Source: Lasioglossum baleicum
Lineage: Eukaryota > Arthropoda > Insecta > Hymenoptera > Halictidae
Assembly: GCF_051020765.1 (NCBI RefSeq)
Contig: NW_027469194.1
Location: 186,001-250,000 of the forward strand
DNA: 64,000 nt
Direction: 5' to 3'
Shown in pieces: positions 41,909 to 54,000 of this stretch; position 1 is the stretch's first letter; every line of letters begins with the position of its first letter. Position numbers and translations under genes: made by a program. A model generated the notes under the pieces. That model was not told the origin of the DNA and searched no databases. It saw nothing but the letters and a program-made list of their open reading frames with translations.

Positions 41909-44900
41909 CCTCCCCCCTTAGAGAAGAGATTTCACGCAGTGGAATCTCTGCCTCTGGGTGGCGGTAGACAGGATGCACTGAAATGTCATCCCTGTCTCGC
42001 AACGCTGGGTCAAGGGAATCGCAAATTAACGTTCGTTTCGTCAAGGGAGGACGGGTTCGGAATTCTCCGACACTGGCACTATCACTGGCTTTGTCCTCGA
42101 TGGCCGCTGAAGTCCTGTTGTCTCTCTGCTTCATGAATATAAAGAACCGGGTCAGTGAACTCCAGATGGCGACGACGAGATGCAGGCTCCAGCCGTATAG
42201 TGAGTGTAATGCGATGCCGTTAACGATCGTACTGATGATTGTTTTGATCGTTCGAATCGCTACGTACACTCCGATTATTCCAGCACTTATTGATCCGAAT
42301 GTAGTGAATCCGGACCATAATTTCTGTGCTGTAGACTCCGCTATCTGCTGTAGGGAGTTTTCATCGAGCAGATTGAACATATTAATGTTTCCTGCTGCAA
42401 ACTGTCTTCCCGTCGCACCCTGTGCGATTGAATTTATGACTGCTACCTTCTCTACAGGAAACATTATATGATCCTGTAGTTTGTCCAGGTCGTCTTGTGA
42501 ATAAATGCCTCCCGTTGCCAAGTTCTTCGGATCTATGTATTTCCAGGTTGACTTGGCGAGGGGGTGAAGCTCCGAAGGAGTGATGGCCTCCATCAATGAC
42601 GGTGTTAGGCGATACCATGTTCCGTGCAGTCTATAATATGGGGGAAGTAGCTCATTGCATGGCTTTTCTGTCCCCGTATTTGAAATGATGTGGTCCCTTG
42701 GCTTCAGGAATTTTGATGTGTTCCGATACGTGATGGGTAGCTCATCATAACACCGTTCGGTTTTCCTCACTTGGACCGTGACTGGTATGCACTTTATTAT
42801 GTGCACTACCTCTCCTGCTGGAACTGCGATAAATCCGACATCCTTCATGATGGCAGTGGCAACTTCTTCGGGTGCTGAATGTAATAATGTGAGGGCGTTC
42901 TGGAGAATCTGACGCTCTAGCTCACACTTCTGACGGATTACATCTTTGTAGAGTTGAGAAAATTGTTTCCGGAGGTGCTTCTCCACGTAAACAAATTTGC
43001 TGTTGACATACGTGAAGATGTCCAGATTGTTGACCAAGGTGTGTGTTTTCTCCTTGAATTTTCCTGAACTTCCAACTTCCAGAATGAACAGCTTGGGGTG
43101 TTCCGTTCGGATTATGACATATCCGCAAACTGAAGATCTGCCTGTCTCCGTGAGTGCAAAAGTCGTGTCCTGCGATGCTACGGTATACAGGGTTGGAGAA
43201 GGATTCACCTTGGAGGATAGTTTAGTGGCTATCCCTTCGTACAAGACATCATAATTATTGAATTTGCACGAGTCCGTCGGCGTGGTTTCCCAGAACGTAT
43301 GGCCATCTTGTGCGTCTAAGCAGCTTCCTTTTTGAAGGGGGCAGGTTTGCCCAGTTTGTAGATGAATCTGTCCGGTTGACAATCTGATTGGAGCGATGTA
43401 GTCGCGGATCGTGATTCGGACTAAAGCTTGTACCACGACATCGGTCCAAGTCCCAAACGGATCACTATACGTGGTTCCAGCGCAGCTACCATCGTTCTGA
43501 ATAACTCCTGCTAACGTGAGGCCGTGAGAGGAGGTCGAGTTCGGCTGAATACCTGTGATCTGAGCGGCTGGGGTGATGAATATTGTCCCCGTCGTGTGTA
43601 GGCTCGAACAGGTTTCGCTGGAGATCGGTAATATATAGTCTTGTCGACCATTGGATACTACCGAATTATGTGAGTGCATGCCACAATAGTATATGGTTCT
43701 GTCTATTCCGATATGGCATTGCAAGACACGAGCTTGCGAGAATTCAGCTAGCTGCAGGAGCTGAATTCTTTCTAAATTTTCAGCTGGTGCGATGTCTTCT
43801 GGCTCGCAGTTAAGAGTGTCAATAGTTGAATACGTGGTAATATTCAAGGTTGAACCTCCACAGTCATATCCAATGAGTGTTGAGGCTTGCGTGGCAATAG
43901 AGAGCAAGATGGCTGCTTGTATCGGCTGCATGGTTGCTGTTATAGCGTTGTCGAGAGACTGATGATCTTCAGGGGTGACGGTTTCTCCTTGAAGATCTCG
44001 TTGCGTCGCAGGGATATCGTCTTCCTGCTGTGGAGTGGGGTGATGCTGACCAGAGGTTTTAAATTTCGCTCTTGGGTCGCTGCGATAGTTTATCGTTGGC
44101 GTAACGATATTGGAGACTCTGTTAACGCTAGGAAGATTGAATTCGTTTCGCAAGATACATAACGAAAGCTTATAATCAGACTTAGTTGTCTCGGGCGAGT
44201 ATAATGTATCGGCTTTATTTCTTTTTCTTGCTGACGCGAATCTCGCGGAATTGTATTTGCCAGACGCATGGACTTTGTTTTCGGTCGCACGGATACCTGA
44301 TCGTTGAAGCTGCAAGAGGTCTTGTTCCGGCGAGGATTTGAAGATAGGAGTTTGTGGCAAAACATAAACTCCTTTTGATTTAACTTTAGGAATAGAAATG
44401 TTTTCTAAATTGTTCTCATATGAACATTCTAAAAGTTCATCTGAGGCGAAGGCGCTGATGTTTCTTTCCACACAGGACTTTGAATATAAATCGTCGGGAT
44501 GGTTACCGGAATTCTTTAAAGTATCGGGATGGCTACCGGAATCGTCGGGATGGTTACCGGAATTATTTAAAGAATCGGGATGGCTACCGGAATCGTCGGG
44601 ATGGTTACCGGAATTATTTAAAGAATCGGGATGGCTACCGGAATCGTCGGAATGGTTACCGGAATTATTTAAAGAATCGGGATGGCTACCGGAATCGTCG
44701 GGATGGTTACCGGAATTAATAGAAGACGCGAGTTGATCGTTAACGATCGTCTCGTGCGCGCGGCACGCACGAGCATTGAATGAGTCCGAATTGACTTCGG
44801 CTTGAATATTTGAAAAGGGAACCTCGATCTCTTCCACCTCCAACGTAGGCAGGGAGAAGGACGCCACTTCGGACGATGCGTTAAAGCATCGCAGGTATGC

Positions 44901-45341
44901 CTTTCCGTTACGGTTGGTGACTAAACAATCACCTAAGAACACATCGGGTTTTACATCTACTTTTCGCACATACCCTTCGCTTGGGCCCTTTACGTTGACG
45001 GCTATGCAGGCGGCGGTACGGCTTTCGATGGAATATTCCCGAGGATTCGAAAAGGGAATACGTAGGTTTTTATACTCTACGCATTCCTTCGCAAATGATA
45101 TCTCTGCTCCCTCTCTGAAGAAGGGGGAGCCTAAGATACCATCTATATTAATTGGGAAACTGTCAGGCAGAACGTGTAGCGTGACTTTAATGGAATCTGC
45201 TAGCTCCGCATTGATATAACCGAGGGTCGCAATTTCTCCTTCTGTCACGCCATGGACGTGTATGACGCTGTCAGTTTTTAGATGAACGTCAGATTTGATA
45301 CCAGACGCTCGGATTAAGTTGACCTCGGACCCGGTGTCCAA
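41904..45341 (-). CDS. Protease-envelope fusion ORF of A4 (1145 aa from the first TTG)
   Basis: Same length and order as A3: protease, four 17-residue repeats, linker, and a glycoprotein from the internal ATG at 43931 (675 residues) with signal-like start, cysteine-rich ectodomain, membrane segments and charged tail. Open throughout. Scattered substitutions relative to A3 (for example R for K before TSAAIED) are conservative, and no stop has accumulated in over 1100 codons. Confidence 0.9.
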   Translation of the reverse strand: MDTGSEVNLIRASGIKSDVHLKTDSVIHVHGVTEGEIATLGYINAELADSIKVTLHVLPDSFPINIDGILGSPFFREGAEISFAKECVEYKNLRIPFSNPREYSIESRTAACIAVNVKGPSEGYVRKVDVKPDVFLGDCLVTNRNGKAYLRCFNASSEVASFSLPTLEVEEIEVPFSNIQAEVNSDSFNARACRAHETIVNDQLASSINSGNHPDDSGSHPDSLNNSGNHSDDSGSHPDSLNNSGNHPDDSGSHPDSLNNSGNHPDDSGSHPDTLKNSGNHPDDLYSKSCVERNISAFASDELLECSYENNLENISIPKVKSKGVYVLPQTPIFKSSPEQDLLQLQRSGIRATENKVHASGKYNSARFASARKRNKADTLYSPETTKSDYKLSLCILRNEFNLPSVNRVSNIVTPTINYRSDPRAKFKTSGQHHPTPQQEDDIPATQRDLQGETVTPEDHQSLDNAITATMQPIQAAILLSIATQASTLIGYDCGGSTLNITTYSTIDTLNCEPEDIAPAENLERIQLLQLAEFSQARVLQCHIGIDRTIYYCGMHSHNSVVSNGRQDYILPISSETCSSLHTTGTIFITPAAQITGIQPNSTSSHGLTLAGVIQNDGSCAGTTYSDPFGTWTDVVVQALVRITIRDYIAPIRLSTGQIHLQTGQTCPLQKGSCLDAQDGHTFWETTPTDSCKFNNYDVLYEGIATKLSSKVNPSPTLYTVASQDTTFALTETGRSSVCGYVIIRTEHPKLFILEVGSSGKFKEKTHTLVNNLDIFTYVNSKFVYVEKHLRKQFSQLYKDVIRQKCELERQILQNALTLLHSAPEEVATAIMKDVGFIAVPAGEVVHIIKCIPVTVQVRKTERCYDELPITYRNTSKFLKPRDHIISNTGTEKPCNELLPPYYRLHGTWYRLTPSLMEAITPSELHPLAKSTWKYIDPKNLATGGIYSQDDLDKLQDHIMFPVEKVAVINSIAQGATGRQFAAGNINMFNLLDENSLQQIAESTAQKLWSGFTTFGSISAGIIGVYVAIRTIKTIISTIVNGIALHSLYGWSLHLVVAIWSSLTRFFIFMKQRDNRTSAAIEDKASDSASVGEFRTRPPLTKRTLICDSLDPALRDRDDISVHPVYRHPEAEIPLREISSLRGEV

Positions 45342-45496
45342 GAGGAACTCACACTCTTTTGAGAAGAGTGACGATTTTGCTTTTATTCGAGGGATAGGGG
45401 AGTCCGGCGCGAGATTTATTGCCGAGACTAATTTCGCGGATGGTCGTTTATTCTGCTGACCGTCCGGGTTATCTCTCCTATCTACTCGAATCTCAT

Positions 45497-46804
45497 CTAC
45501 TGCTGGTCGTCGCTGATGACGGCCAGCTGTGTTGCCTTTTGGCGATTCTCTTGGGATGCCTCCCGTCCTTTGGTCGCGTTTGTCGGGAGGCTTGATTCGT
45601 TTCCCGACTCATTTCTACTGTAATATTCGCGGCGGCGACATTCGTGTATGTCATGTCCCGTGCGCTTACAATATTTACAATACTTCTGATTCTCCGTAGG
45701 AAAGCGATCGCGACCTGGGGACTGGGAAGCGCGATCTTCGCGTTTATACGTTTCGCGCTGATTTGATTGCGACGGTTCGTGACGTCGCGGAGGAGGAGAG
45801 CGATACGCGTCTCTGTTATCGGGTTTCCTGTCTCGCCAGGATTCACGAGGTGAAAAGGAAGGTCGTTGATCTTTCCTTTCCGAAGATCTGTTGCGCTGCT
45901 CAGGCGCATTCCTATCATAATAAGAGTTGCTTGATCGCTCTGGGGTGCGATTACGAGAGTCGGAGAATGCAACGCGGCGTCCGTCGTCACGATAACGAAC
46001 ACGGTCAAGCTCGTACTGTTTGTACGCGGTTACTGCTTCGTCGAATATTTTCTGTAATTCGAGTGACGCGCAGAGCCTGACCTCGGCTCGAAGCGCTGGG
46101 ATAAGACCACGCATGAAACAATCAATTGTGAATTTATCAATCTCGTCTAGATTGGGGACCCCGCGGCCTGAATCTATGATCGCCGTTCTAAGGTCCTTTA
46201 CTCGCGTAATATAATTCAACACGTGCTCGGACTGTCCCTGGTGTATCGAAGCTAATTCTCCGCGATACTGATCGATGAATTTATATGGGCCTAGTACATC
46301 TTTCAGGCGGTTGCACAATTCAGAGATTGTGTTAATATTTACGTCTTCAATCGCGGCGTATGCCTGTCCTCTAAGCTTATTGCATACTAATCTAGTGAGG
46401 GTACGCTCAGCTGTGGCTGGAACAGCCTCCAAGGCTCGCTTGCACGCGCGAACGAATTGTAGCACGGTTATGGAGGTGCCGTCAAAGGTAGGCACAAGTT
46501 CAACCGCTTGTTTAACGGTGAAATTCGAAGAATCGTGCATTATGGGTTCGCGGGGCGCAACGACTGGGCTAGCTGGAATTGACTGAGAATCTCTGGCCGA
46601 TCGGATTTCTGCTATCTCGCGGCGTATATCCTCGTACGTTACTCTCTGCTCACGCGTTTCTGTTTCGTATTGCAATTTGAGTTGAGTCAACGCGGCGGTT
46701 TGATTAATGAGAGCTGCTTCTCTACGAGCTAAATCTTTCTGGAATTCAATTAATTCCTCTTCCGTAGGAGGAACCTTCTTTCTAGCCTCGCTACGCGTTT
46801 CCAT
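45497..46804 (-). CDS. gag: Gag polyprotein of A4 (435 aa)
   Basis: Intact, from ATG 46804 to TAG at 45497-45499, with the coiled coil, capsid-like region, Arg/Ser-rich stretch and CCHC knuckle of the family. Almost identical to the Gag of pol-type A5, including the IHEC form of the knuckle. Confidence 0.95.
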   Translation of the reverse strand: METRSEARKKVPPTEEELIEFQKDLARREAALINQTAALTQLKLQYETETREQRVTYEDIRREIAEIRSARDSQSIPASPVVAPREPIMHDSSNFTVKQAVELVPTFDGTSITVLQFVRACKRALEAVPATAERTLTRLVCNKLRGQAYAAIEDVNINTISELCNRLKDVLGPYKFIDQYRGELASIHQGQSEHVLNYITRVKDLRTAIIDSGRGVPNLDEIDKFTIDCFMRGLIPALRAEVRLCASLELQKIFDEAVTAYKQYELDRVRYRDDGRRVAFSDSRNRTPERSSNSYYDRNAPEQRNRSSERKDQRPSFSPRESWRDRKPDNRDAYRSPPPRRHEPSQSNQRETYKREDRASQSPGRDRFPTENQKYCKYCKRTGHDIHECRRREYYSRNESGNESSLPTNATKGREASQENRQKATQLAVISDDQQ

Positions 46805-47399
46805 GATTGCGTCGCTTGAAAATTTCTAAGTATGAAATTCGCGAAAAATAATCCGACTATATAACGTGGGCGAAGGGGCGTTTTCTAAACCGCCCGTCGC
46901 ACTTTAACGTTCACTAAAACTCTCGATGAATTTGTACTGAGTACGAACATCGCGAAAAATAATTTGAGTATGTAACGTGGGCGAAAGGGCATTTCCTTCA
47001 CTGCCCGTCGCACTTTTAACTGACACTATGCTTTCACGGACTCTAAGTCTACTGCGTTAAATTGTCAAACAATGATGGAACGCGCAGGGGTTCGCGTGCT
47101 AACACTGATTCTATTTTTATTCCTCGATGCCGTGCTTCTAACATCGGTGACCAACGAGTGTCCTACCGACTGCGCCAAATTTGTCACAACAAATTTTGGC
47201 AGAGGTAGGACATATGACGTATCCTACAAAAGTGTTGACGGTGTTTCTAACATCGGTGACCAACGAGTGTCCTACCGACTGCGCCAAATTTGTCACAACA
47301 AATTTTGGCAGAGGTAGGACACATGACGTATCCTACAAAAGTGTTGACGGTGTCTCTAACATCGGTGACCAACGAGTGTCCTACCGACTGCGCCAAATT
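46805..47399 (-). promoter_or_regulatory. Leader of A4 with three tandem primer binding sites
   Basis: 595 bp, exactly one 109-bp unit longer than in A2, A3 and A5. The tRNA-Ser PBS (minus strand) is at 47379-47395 (next to the LTR), 47270-47286 and 47161-47177. Each interval contains the PBS-complementary segment. The duplicated GGGC/GCCC hairpins follow towards gag. Confidence 0.88.
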
Positions 47400-49200
47400 T
47401 GTCACGTCCTGGCGGGGCTATAAGAGCAAGAGAAGAGAATACCGCGGCCCGGCTACTCTGCTCTTCCACTGACTGACATTTAATAAAAGTGTTGGTCTTT
47501 TTATCAACAGACTAGGACCCGATGCCGACACCTGCATGCAGTCTTACACAAATGAAAGATGCACGCGACCCTGAAACATACGCGATAATATGTTCCACTT
47601 ACTTTTACGCTTCGCTTGTTTGTCGATTGACACGAGAAATGAATTCGCAACGGATGAACGGCTACGGTTGCGCTGATGACCTTGAATTCGGTCCGCTCTG
47701 CTTGACAGGCGTTGATCCAAATGGCTGGAAACGACCTTCAAGGATTGACGACTGCGCCAAACTCTGTCACGTCAATATTTGACAGGAACGACCTCCAATG
47801 ATTGACAGCTGGCTGCTACGGTATTGTAGACGGATGCGCTCGTTGAGGAAACGGGCGTGGACGCTGTACGATACCGTGAATCTAACTCACTAATATCGTC
47901 CGCGTGATTGACGATATTTTAATTAGCGAAAACGGGCGTGGACGCTGTGCGATCCCGTGAATTTATCTCGCGAATATCGTCCGCGTGGTTGACGATATTT
48001 TGATTCGAGAAAACGGACGTGGATGCTGCGGAGCTTGCTATGCGAGCAAGTCTATCACTATCACGCACGTACGCGAACACGTTGAAACAGGAAATTGAAT
48101 AAGGAATACTATTCGCGAACTTTCCAGTGAGAACTCTATCTCTAACTAACAACGTGTCACTTCAAACTACGAAGTTAGGAGCAAGGAAATAATAATTGGG
48201 ATTTAGATTAACTCTGGTAAAACAAAGTATATTAAAAACGTAAAAGAATACAAGGGTAAAGATGCTTATTATTAACGAAATCGAAATACGTACTAAGTAC
48301 GAAATATGAAACGCAATAAAAATGTTTAATTGAATAAACGAAGTAATATTTGAATTAAACGAATAAGAATACGATATTACTGAATGGTATTAAGGACTGT
48401 GTCTAAACAGTATGGATTTGGAAAGATTGTGTCTAAACAATCTGGATTTGGAAAGACTATGTCTAAATAGTCTGGACTTGGAAGATTGACGAAAACTCGA
48501 CTGACCCACTCGGGTCCCCGGAGAGGACTGTGGACAATCGAACGTTCGTCGACGAATAACGTTCGTCCGAAAAATGCTGACTTCGCAAAAGGGGACCGTG
48601 TCCTCTTTGTGCCGGTCTTCGTCGTAAACAGCGCGATGGCCGCCGCACTAGAGTCAGCAGTTTTCGTTCCCAGTGGTGCAGGACTCGAAAATTAAGTGGT
48701 AACCATTGGCGTACCTATTTATTTATTTAAATAAATTGGGACTTAGAATATTTTCGAGCGCTTGGTTTTGCAAGGCGTTTCGATGTAAATTTTATATGTC
48801 ATATGATTAGTTGACATCATTTGTCGACCGATCATATGTTTGAAAATATTCTAAGTACTTTTGAAAATTACCAAAAATCGAAATTTTGGTAAAGTCTAAA
48901 CAAACGCGAATTGAGAACCTAACCTACAAATTTTTAGGTTAGTTTCATGATTTTCGCTCACGACTCCAATGATATTTCAATCTTCGAGTTTGGGCCATTT
49001 TTGGCTATTTTAGGAATTTGACAGATTTTGGATTTTAGGTTATGTTGATGGATTTCAATCAGATGTACGTGGTGTTAAGGATTCATTGTTATGAAGGATT
49101 TTTAGGAGTTTTGGAATCTTTAAAGGGGAACGCTCGCTCTTATGTATCTAATTTTACATGTAGTCTTAAAGCTAACGTCGGAGGTGCGACCGACGTCACA
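47400..49200 (-). repeat. 5' LTR of A4
   Basis: 1801 bp, the same length as the 3' LTR and agreeing wherever compared; followed by TSD CTAT and the B2 LTR. Confidence 0.95.
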
Positions 49201-49354
49201 CTATGGATGCAGTCAAGAAGAGAACGTCCGACGCGGTTACAAGAAGTGTCCCGACAAGAATCACGCGCGAGATGATGCAACGAGAACGGTGAGTTTACAG
49301 GATTCGGCAATTATACAAGACATTATACGACTCACCGCAATGTTGTATTGACGC

Positions 49355-49873
49355 CTAATAATATTGTTGTAGCAGGAACTGGCGGTACTGACAGTAGGTG
49401 TAGTACATCGGATCTTCTATACAGATGTCCTCGAGGTGGGGAAGATCTGGCAGAGTTGCTGCTGCTCGGTTCGGGACGACATTAGTGGCCTTGGATGCTG
49501 GCCGCAAGACGACACGTTGGTGAGCTGGCAGAGGAACGTCACGGATGATTCGGCAACGGACCCTGGGAACGATGATCGTGTCTCGGCTGTCGTCGTCGTC
49601 GGCTATGTCGATCACCTCTGGACAATCGACCGGATGTAGAACTGGCGTCGGAGCTCGCGAGAGGTCCGCGTGGTTGACCTCTTTAGGAGGGTTGCAAGGG
49701 CAACCGTATACAGAAACGTAATCGGACGCGTCACACGGAATGTGCTCGGTGGTTCCCAGAAGTTCTGTCCACTCGGTAGTGGCAATGATTTGATCGAGCA
49801 CCGCTTTATTTCTTAACGCGCGTCTCAATTTAGCAAGTTGATACTTGCGTCCCGCTCGACGTGGGCGTCGCAT
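49355..49873 (-). CDS. LTR-encoded 172-aa protein, B2 3' LTR copy
   Basis: Open, same length and start as the other copies, with basic N terminus, VIDIADDDDS and C-terminal YCQYRQFLLQQYY. It matches the 5' LTR copy of the same element, as expected. Confidence 0.65.
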   Translation of the reverse strand: MRRPRRAGRKYQLAKLRRALRNKAVLDQIIATTEWTELLGTTEHIPCDASDYVSVYGCPCNPPKEVNHADLSRAPTPVLHPVDCPEVIDIADDDDSRDTIIVPRVRCRIIRDVPLPAHQRVVLRPASKATNVVPNRAAATLPDLPHLEDICIEDPMYYTYCQYRQFLLQQYY

Positions 49874-50745
49874 GGGTAAGGAATAGTAATGATGGAATAA
49901 TAATAATATAATGAACTTCCACTTGTTATTAACCTTTTAGGTAGTTAACTCGCTTCACGTCTATAGTGGCGGCTCAGCGTTTCCACTGCGCTCTTTAGAC
50001 CAATTCTAGACGTGGCACGAGAACTTCTCTATGACTCGCTTCAAATTCCTTATTGGCGGCTCAGCGTTTCCACTGCGCACTTTAGACCAAGTCCGGATAT
50101 GTCACGAGTTTAATATATTCGATGCAAGAACTGAATTGGAAGATGGTGTTGAACTAACACAAGAATAACAAGATCGAAGCACTGGTATAACAACGATATA
50201 TTAAATAAGAACTGGTAAGTACACTGGTATACAATATGTAAGTAGTATTATAATAGGAGTAGTAATTGGATTAATGAATAATGGATATAGTAATATGTTG
50301 TAGGAATAACGTATGAGAATTAGGACTTGAGTTGAGTTGAGTTAGAGTTGGAATTGGAATTGGAATTAGGAGTGAAGGATCGACACACTTCACTTTCGCG
50401 GAGCTAGACTGAACACGTCTGCTCTTGAAGCCGGACGAAGCCGGACTGGCGGCTGAGGCCAGGTAGGCACGTCTGTGCGAGTCGCTGGCTGAAGGCGGAC
50501 TGCTCGAGTCGCGAGATGGAGGCGGACTGACGCAAGCGTCCGCTCTGCCTTGCCTCCTTCGTTCGGAGTGGGGATAGCTGACGCTGCAGTCTCTTTGTTC
50601 TTCAGTCGTCGGAGTGGGAGAACCGCTGACGCAGCAGCGTCTTCGCTCCCGGGGACTGCACGTGCATTTCTGCTGACGCTGCAGTCTCGTGGCTGTCCTA
50701 TTGCCCTCTACGAGCGTGGGACTGCTGATGCAGCAGTCCTTGGAC

Positions 50746-50783
50746 TTCTCGACGTTTCTAGAAGCTTCTAGATGCTTCCAGAG
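50746..50783 (-). promoter_or_regulatory. Heat-shock-element array in the B2 3' LTR
   Basis: The same eight half-sites (TTC, GAC, TTC, GAA, TTC, GAT, TTC, GAG) at 5-nt spacing, with no change from the B1 copy. Confidence 0.75.
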
Positions 50784-51088
50784 TGATGCAATACTTTATT
50801 GCATTATGTGTCGTGGTGATGGGTTGAAACTGAGGTAAGGTGTTGATCAAGGTGAAGTTATGGTAATGGGTAGAGACGGAGATAAGGATTAGAACAATAG
50901 AATAATGAAATCTTAATACTATGCTCTTATGTCTAGGGGACGGTGTATGGATCTTATGCAGATCAGACCTTGTATACATAGTGTGTGTACAAGGCCAACG
51001 TCGTACATCGGACGACGTAACACCTCCCAACGCGGAAAAGAAATTTCTTACAAGGAAGAAATTTCTCGCTCAACACTCGATCACACAC

Positions 51089-54000
51089 TCATTCATGCGA
51101 CGCATCGTCCGGAGGTACTCCGTGCAGGGAGCACAGTTCTCGGCGAGTATTTGTACGAAACACTGGTCGCACTGAAATGTTGTCGGTGTCGGCACGTGGG
51201 GCTGGGGCTGGTTTTGTAATGTCCGACAAGTCGTATTCGCAATGTTCATTTTTCGACTGTCTTTTCTCGGGGTTTAGGGTGGGTGGGGAATCACTTTGTT
51301 CACTAACACTTTCACTTGCACTTTTGTCTTTTCTTATCTGCGTCCAGATGAGTGTCACGTTTCGCTGACGCGGGTTTTGCGTTGGATTATTCGGCGCACG
51401 CTTGAGTTTGTTTGCATGTACAGTCTTAAAATGGTTCCCTACTTTAATTTTTACATTGTTTGAGTCTAGGATGTCGCAAATTTCGTGAGGACCCGTATAT
51501 TGCGCATCGAATTTGCCCTTGCAGGGTTCTTTGAGTAGGAATACTTGTTCTCCCACCTTGAATTCTACCGGGTTAATTCTTCTATCGTAGTATGATTTGG
51601 ATTTTCTTTTCGCGGAGACTAAGTTTCCGCGCGCGCGAATCTGGGTTTCGGTTATCTTTCTTTGCAATTGGGAGAGGTAGTGGGTATAGGAGTCGTTTTC
51701 GCATTCGTAGGAGTAGGAATCGGCGGATGGGACTCGCGCCAAAGAGCCGAATACTAACTCGTGCGGCGTGAAATCTGTGCCCTCGTGGACACTTGTATTG
51801 TAACTAAACATTGCTAAATCGACCCATTTGTCCCAGTTGTTTTTGTGGACGTATTGCTTCAGGTATTCTGCTAAGACGTGGTGGGATCTTTCGATTGACC
51901 CGTTGCTTTGAGGGTGGAAGGCTGTTGTTTGCAGCCGAGTTATTCTGAATCGTTTTGTGATGGCCTTCATCAGGGAACTTGTGAAATTCGCTCCTTAATC
52001 CGTTAGGATGGCTTTAGGTGTTCCGAAACGGCAGATAAAATTGTTTATAAATGCGTCCGCAGTGCTGATGGCATCGGCGGATTTAAGAGGGATTGCAGTT
52101 GAGTGTTTCGTTAATAAATCCTGTATGGTTAAGATGTATGTGTTTCCGTCGTTGGTTGTTGGAAGGGGCCCTACAATGTCCATGGACACCTTATCGAACG
52201 CTCTACCGGGTGTATCCGTTATTCTCATCGGCAGGCGCGTTTTTACCCTGGTCAGTTTATTACGTTGGCAACTGAGGCAGTTATTAACGTAGTTCGTTAT
52301 CTGGATCTTCATACCGCTCCACCAATATCTTTCGCGGATTCTCTTCAGGGTTTTTGTAATTCCTTTGTGCCCTGCGTACGCAGAGACGTGATTTTCTGCG
52401 ATAATATCATTCCATCTATCTTCGGCCGGTATCTGGATTTCGTTTGCGCAGAAGAATATGTGTACGGGGGTGTCTTCGAATGTCGCGATGAGGAGGTTCG
52501 AGACGTACTCCATGGAATTGTCGTCTATATAGGTTTTAGAGATTGAAAATGTTCGCAGTCTGAGTTCGTTGGCTACATCAAGTAATGTCCGGAAACATTC
52601 TTTTAGGTCGTCAGTTGAAACCTCGTGAGCCAGGGATGGTTTGATGGGTATCTGTATCAGCTTGTTGCTACCGAAATTACTTATCTTTGCTTTGAATAAG
52701 GTCAGGTCTCGACCGTCGGACAATTTCCTTTGTCTATGGAGGTCTACGGCTCCTGGGTCTATAGGTTGACCATCCAGGGTTGTGAAACATACTAAATTAT
52801 CTTTCCTCATAATTAGTCGGTCGCGGAGGTACGTTACTCTCCCTTGTCGTCTTGGCTCCTCATCTTCTTCTTCGTCCTCGGAGGGTAAGGTTTCTTCCTC
52901 TTCATCGTGCCAGTTCGGTCCCATTGGTTGGGGAATTAGGCTGGGGACGGTGGTTAAGATGTCCTCTAGTCCTGTAATGGGTGACTCCTCTTGACTGGAG
53001 GCGGGTACTAGGGGTGGTGATACCAAAAGGCTGTCGTCATCTGAACTCGCCCTAGGGCGTGGTGGCGTTTTCGATGGTGGTTCAGATGTTGAGTTTGACG
53101 ATGATTTCCTCTTCCTCGGGGGAATTGACTGAGGCGGTGGCATAAGATGCGAGTCGGCCCATCTCCTTCGGCGGTTATCGAAGAGAGGGGTTCCTGGATT
53201 TGATAACGGTGCTCTTGGCGGCGATGTGCCTCCAGGGGTGCTCCATGAGAGGGGCAACGTAACTGGGTTTCGGGAGAGGGCATCAGCGTTAGAATTCGCT
53301 TTTCCAGGTTTGTAGACGACTTTATATTCAAACTCGGCCAGTTTTAGGCGCCATCTGAGGAGGCGCGACGTAGGGTCTTTTACTGACGTCATCCAGACCA
53401 GCGGTTTATGGTCTGTGATTAGTGTAAATTTTCGGCCGTAAATATATGGTCTAAAATACTGTACTGCGAATATTATTGCTAAGCACTCCTTCTCTATTGT
53501 AGAATAGTTCACTTCAGCGCCCTGCAGGATCCTTGAGGCATAGGCAACGGGACGATCCTTGCCTACTTCGCCTTGGCTTAGTACGGCGCCGATGGCATAT
53601 CCAGATGCATCGCAGGTGACGTTAAATGGCTTATCGAAATCCGGGTATTGAAGGACCGGTTCGTCACACAGAGCTTGTCGTAGGTCTTCGAAGGCCTTTT
53701 CTTGTTTTGGACCCCATTCGAAATTGTGCTCTTTGGCGAGAAGTTGGGTTAGGGGTTTGGAGATTTTAGCGAAGTCATTAATAAATTTGCGGTAGTACCC
53801 TGCAAGGCCTAGAAATTCGCGCACGTTTTTCGCGTTCTTAGGTCGTGGGAAATTTTGTACGGCATTAATTTTCTTTGGACATGGTCTGACGCCGTCTTGA
53901 CTAATCTGATGTCCCAGGTATGCCACTTCCTTATGAAGGAAGCCGCATTTCGAGGGCTGTAATTTGAGGTTGGCTCCGCGCAGTCGGCGGGCTAGTTTAT

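Larger units (their letters stand above)
40108..49200 (-). mobile_element. A4: complete family A env-type element (9093 bp, TSD CTAT)
   Basis: LTRs of 1801 bp at 40108-41908 (3') and 47400-49200 (5') share private variants (for example GCTTGGTTTTGCAAGG and GTTGAAACAGG). TSD CTAT at 40104-40107 and 49201-49204. gag and protease-envelope ORFs are open; RT, RNase H and integrase are absent. The leader has three PBS copies instead of two. Confidence 0.95.
49201..51022 (-). repeat. B2 3' LTR, proximal piece
   Basis: LTR 5' portion (TGTTACGTCG on the minus strand at 51022) with the heat-shock array and the 172-aa ORF, down to the A4 insertion. Next to it on the pol side is the purine tract GTTGGGAGG. 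Confidence 0.93.
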
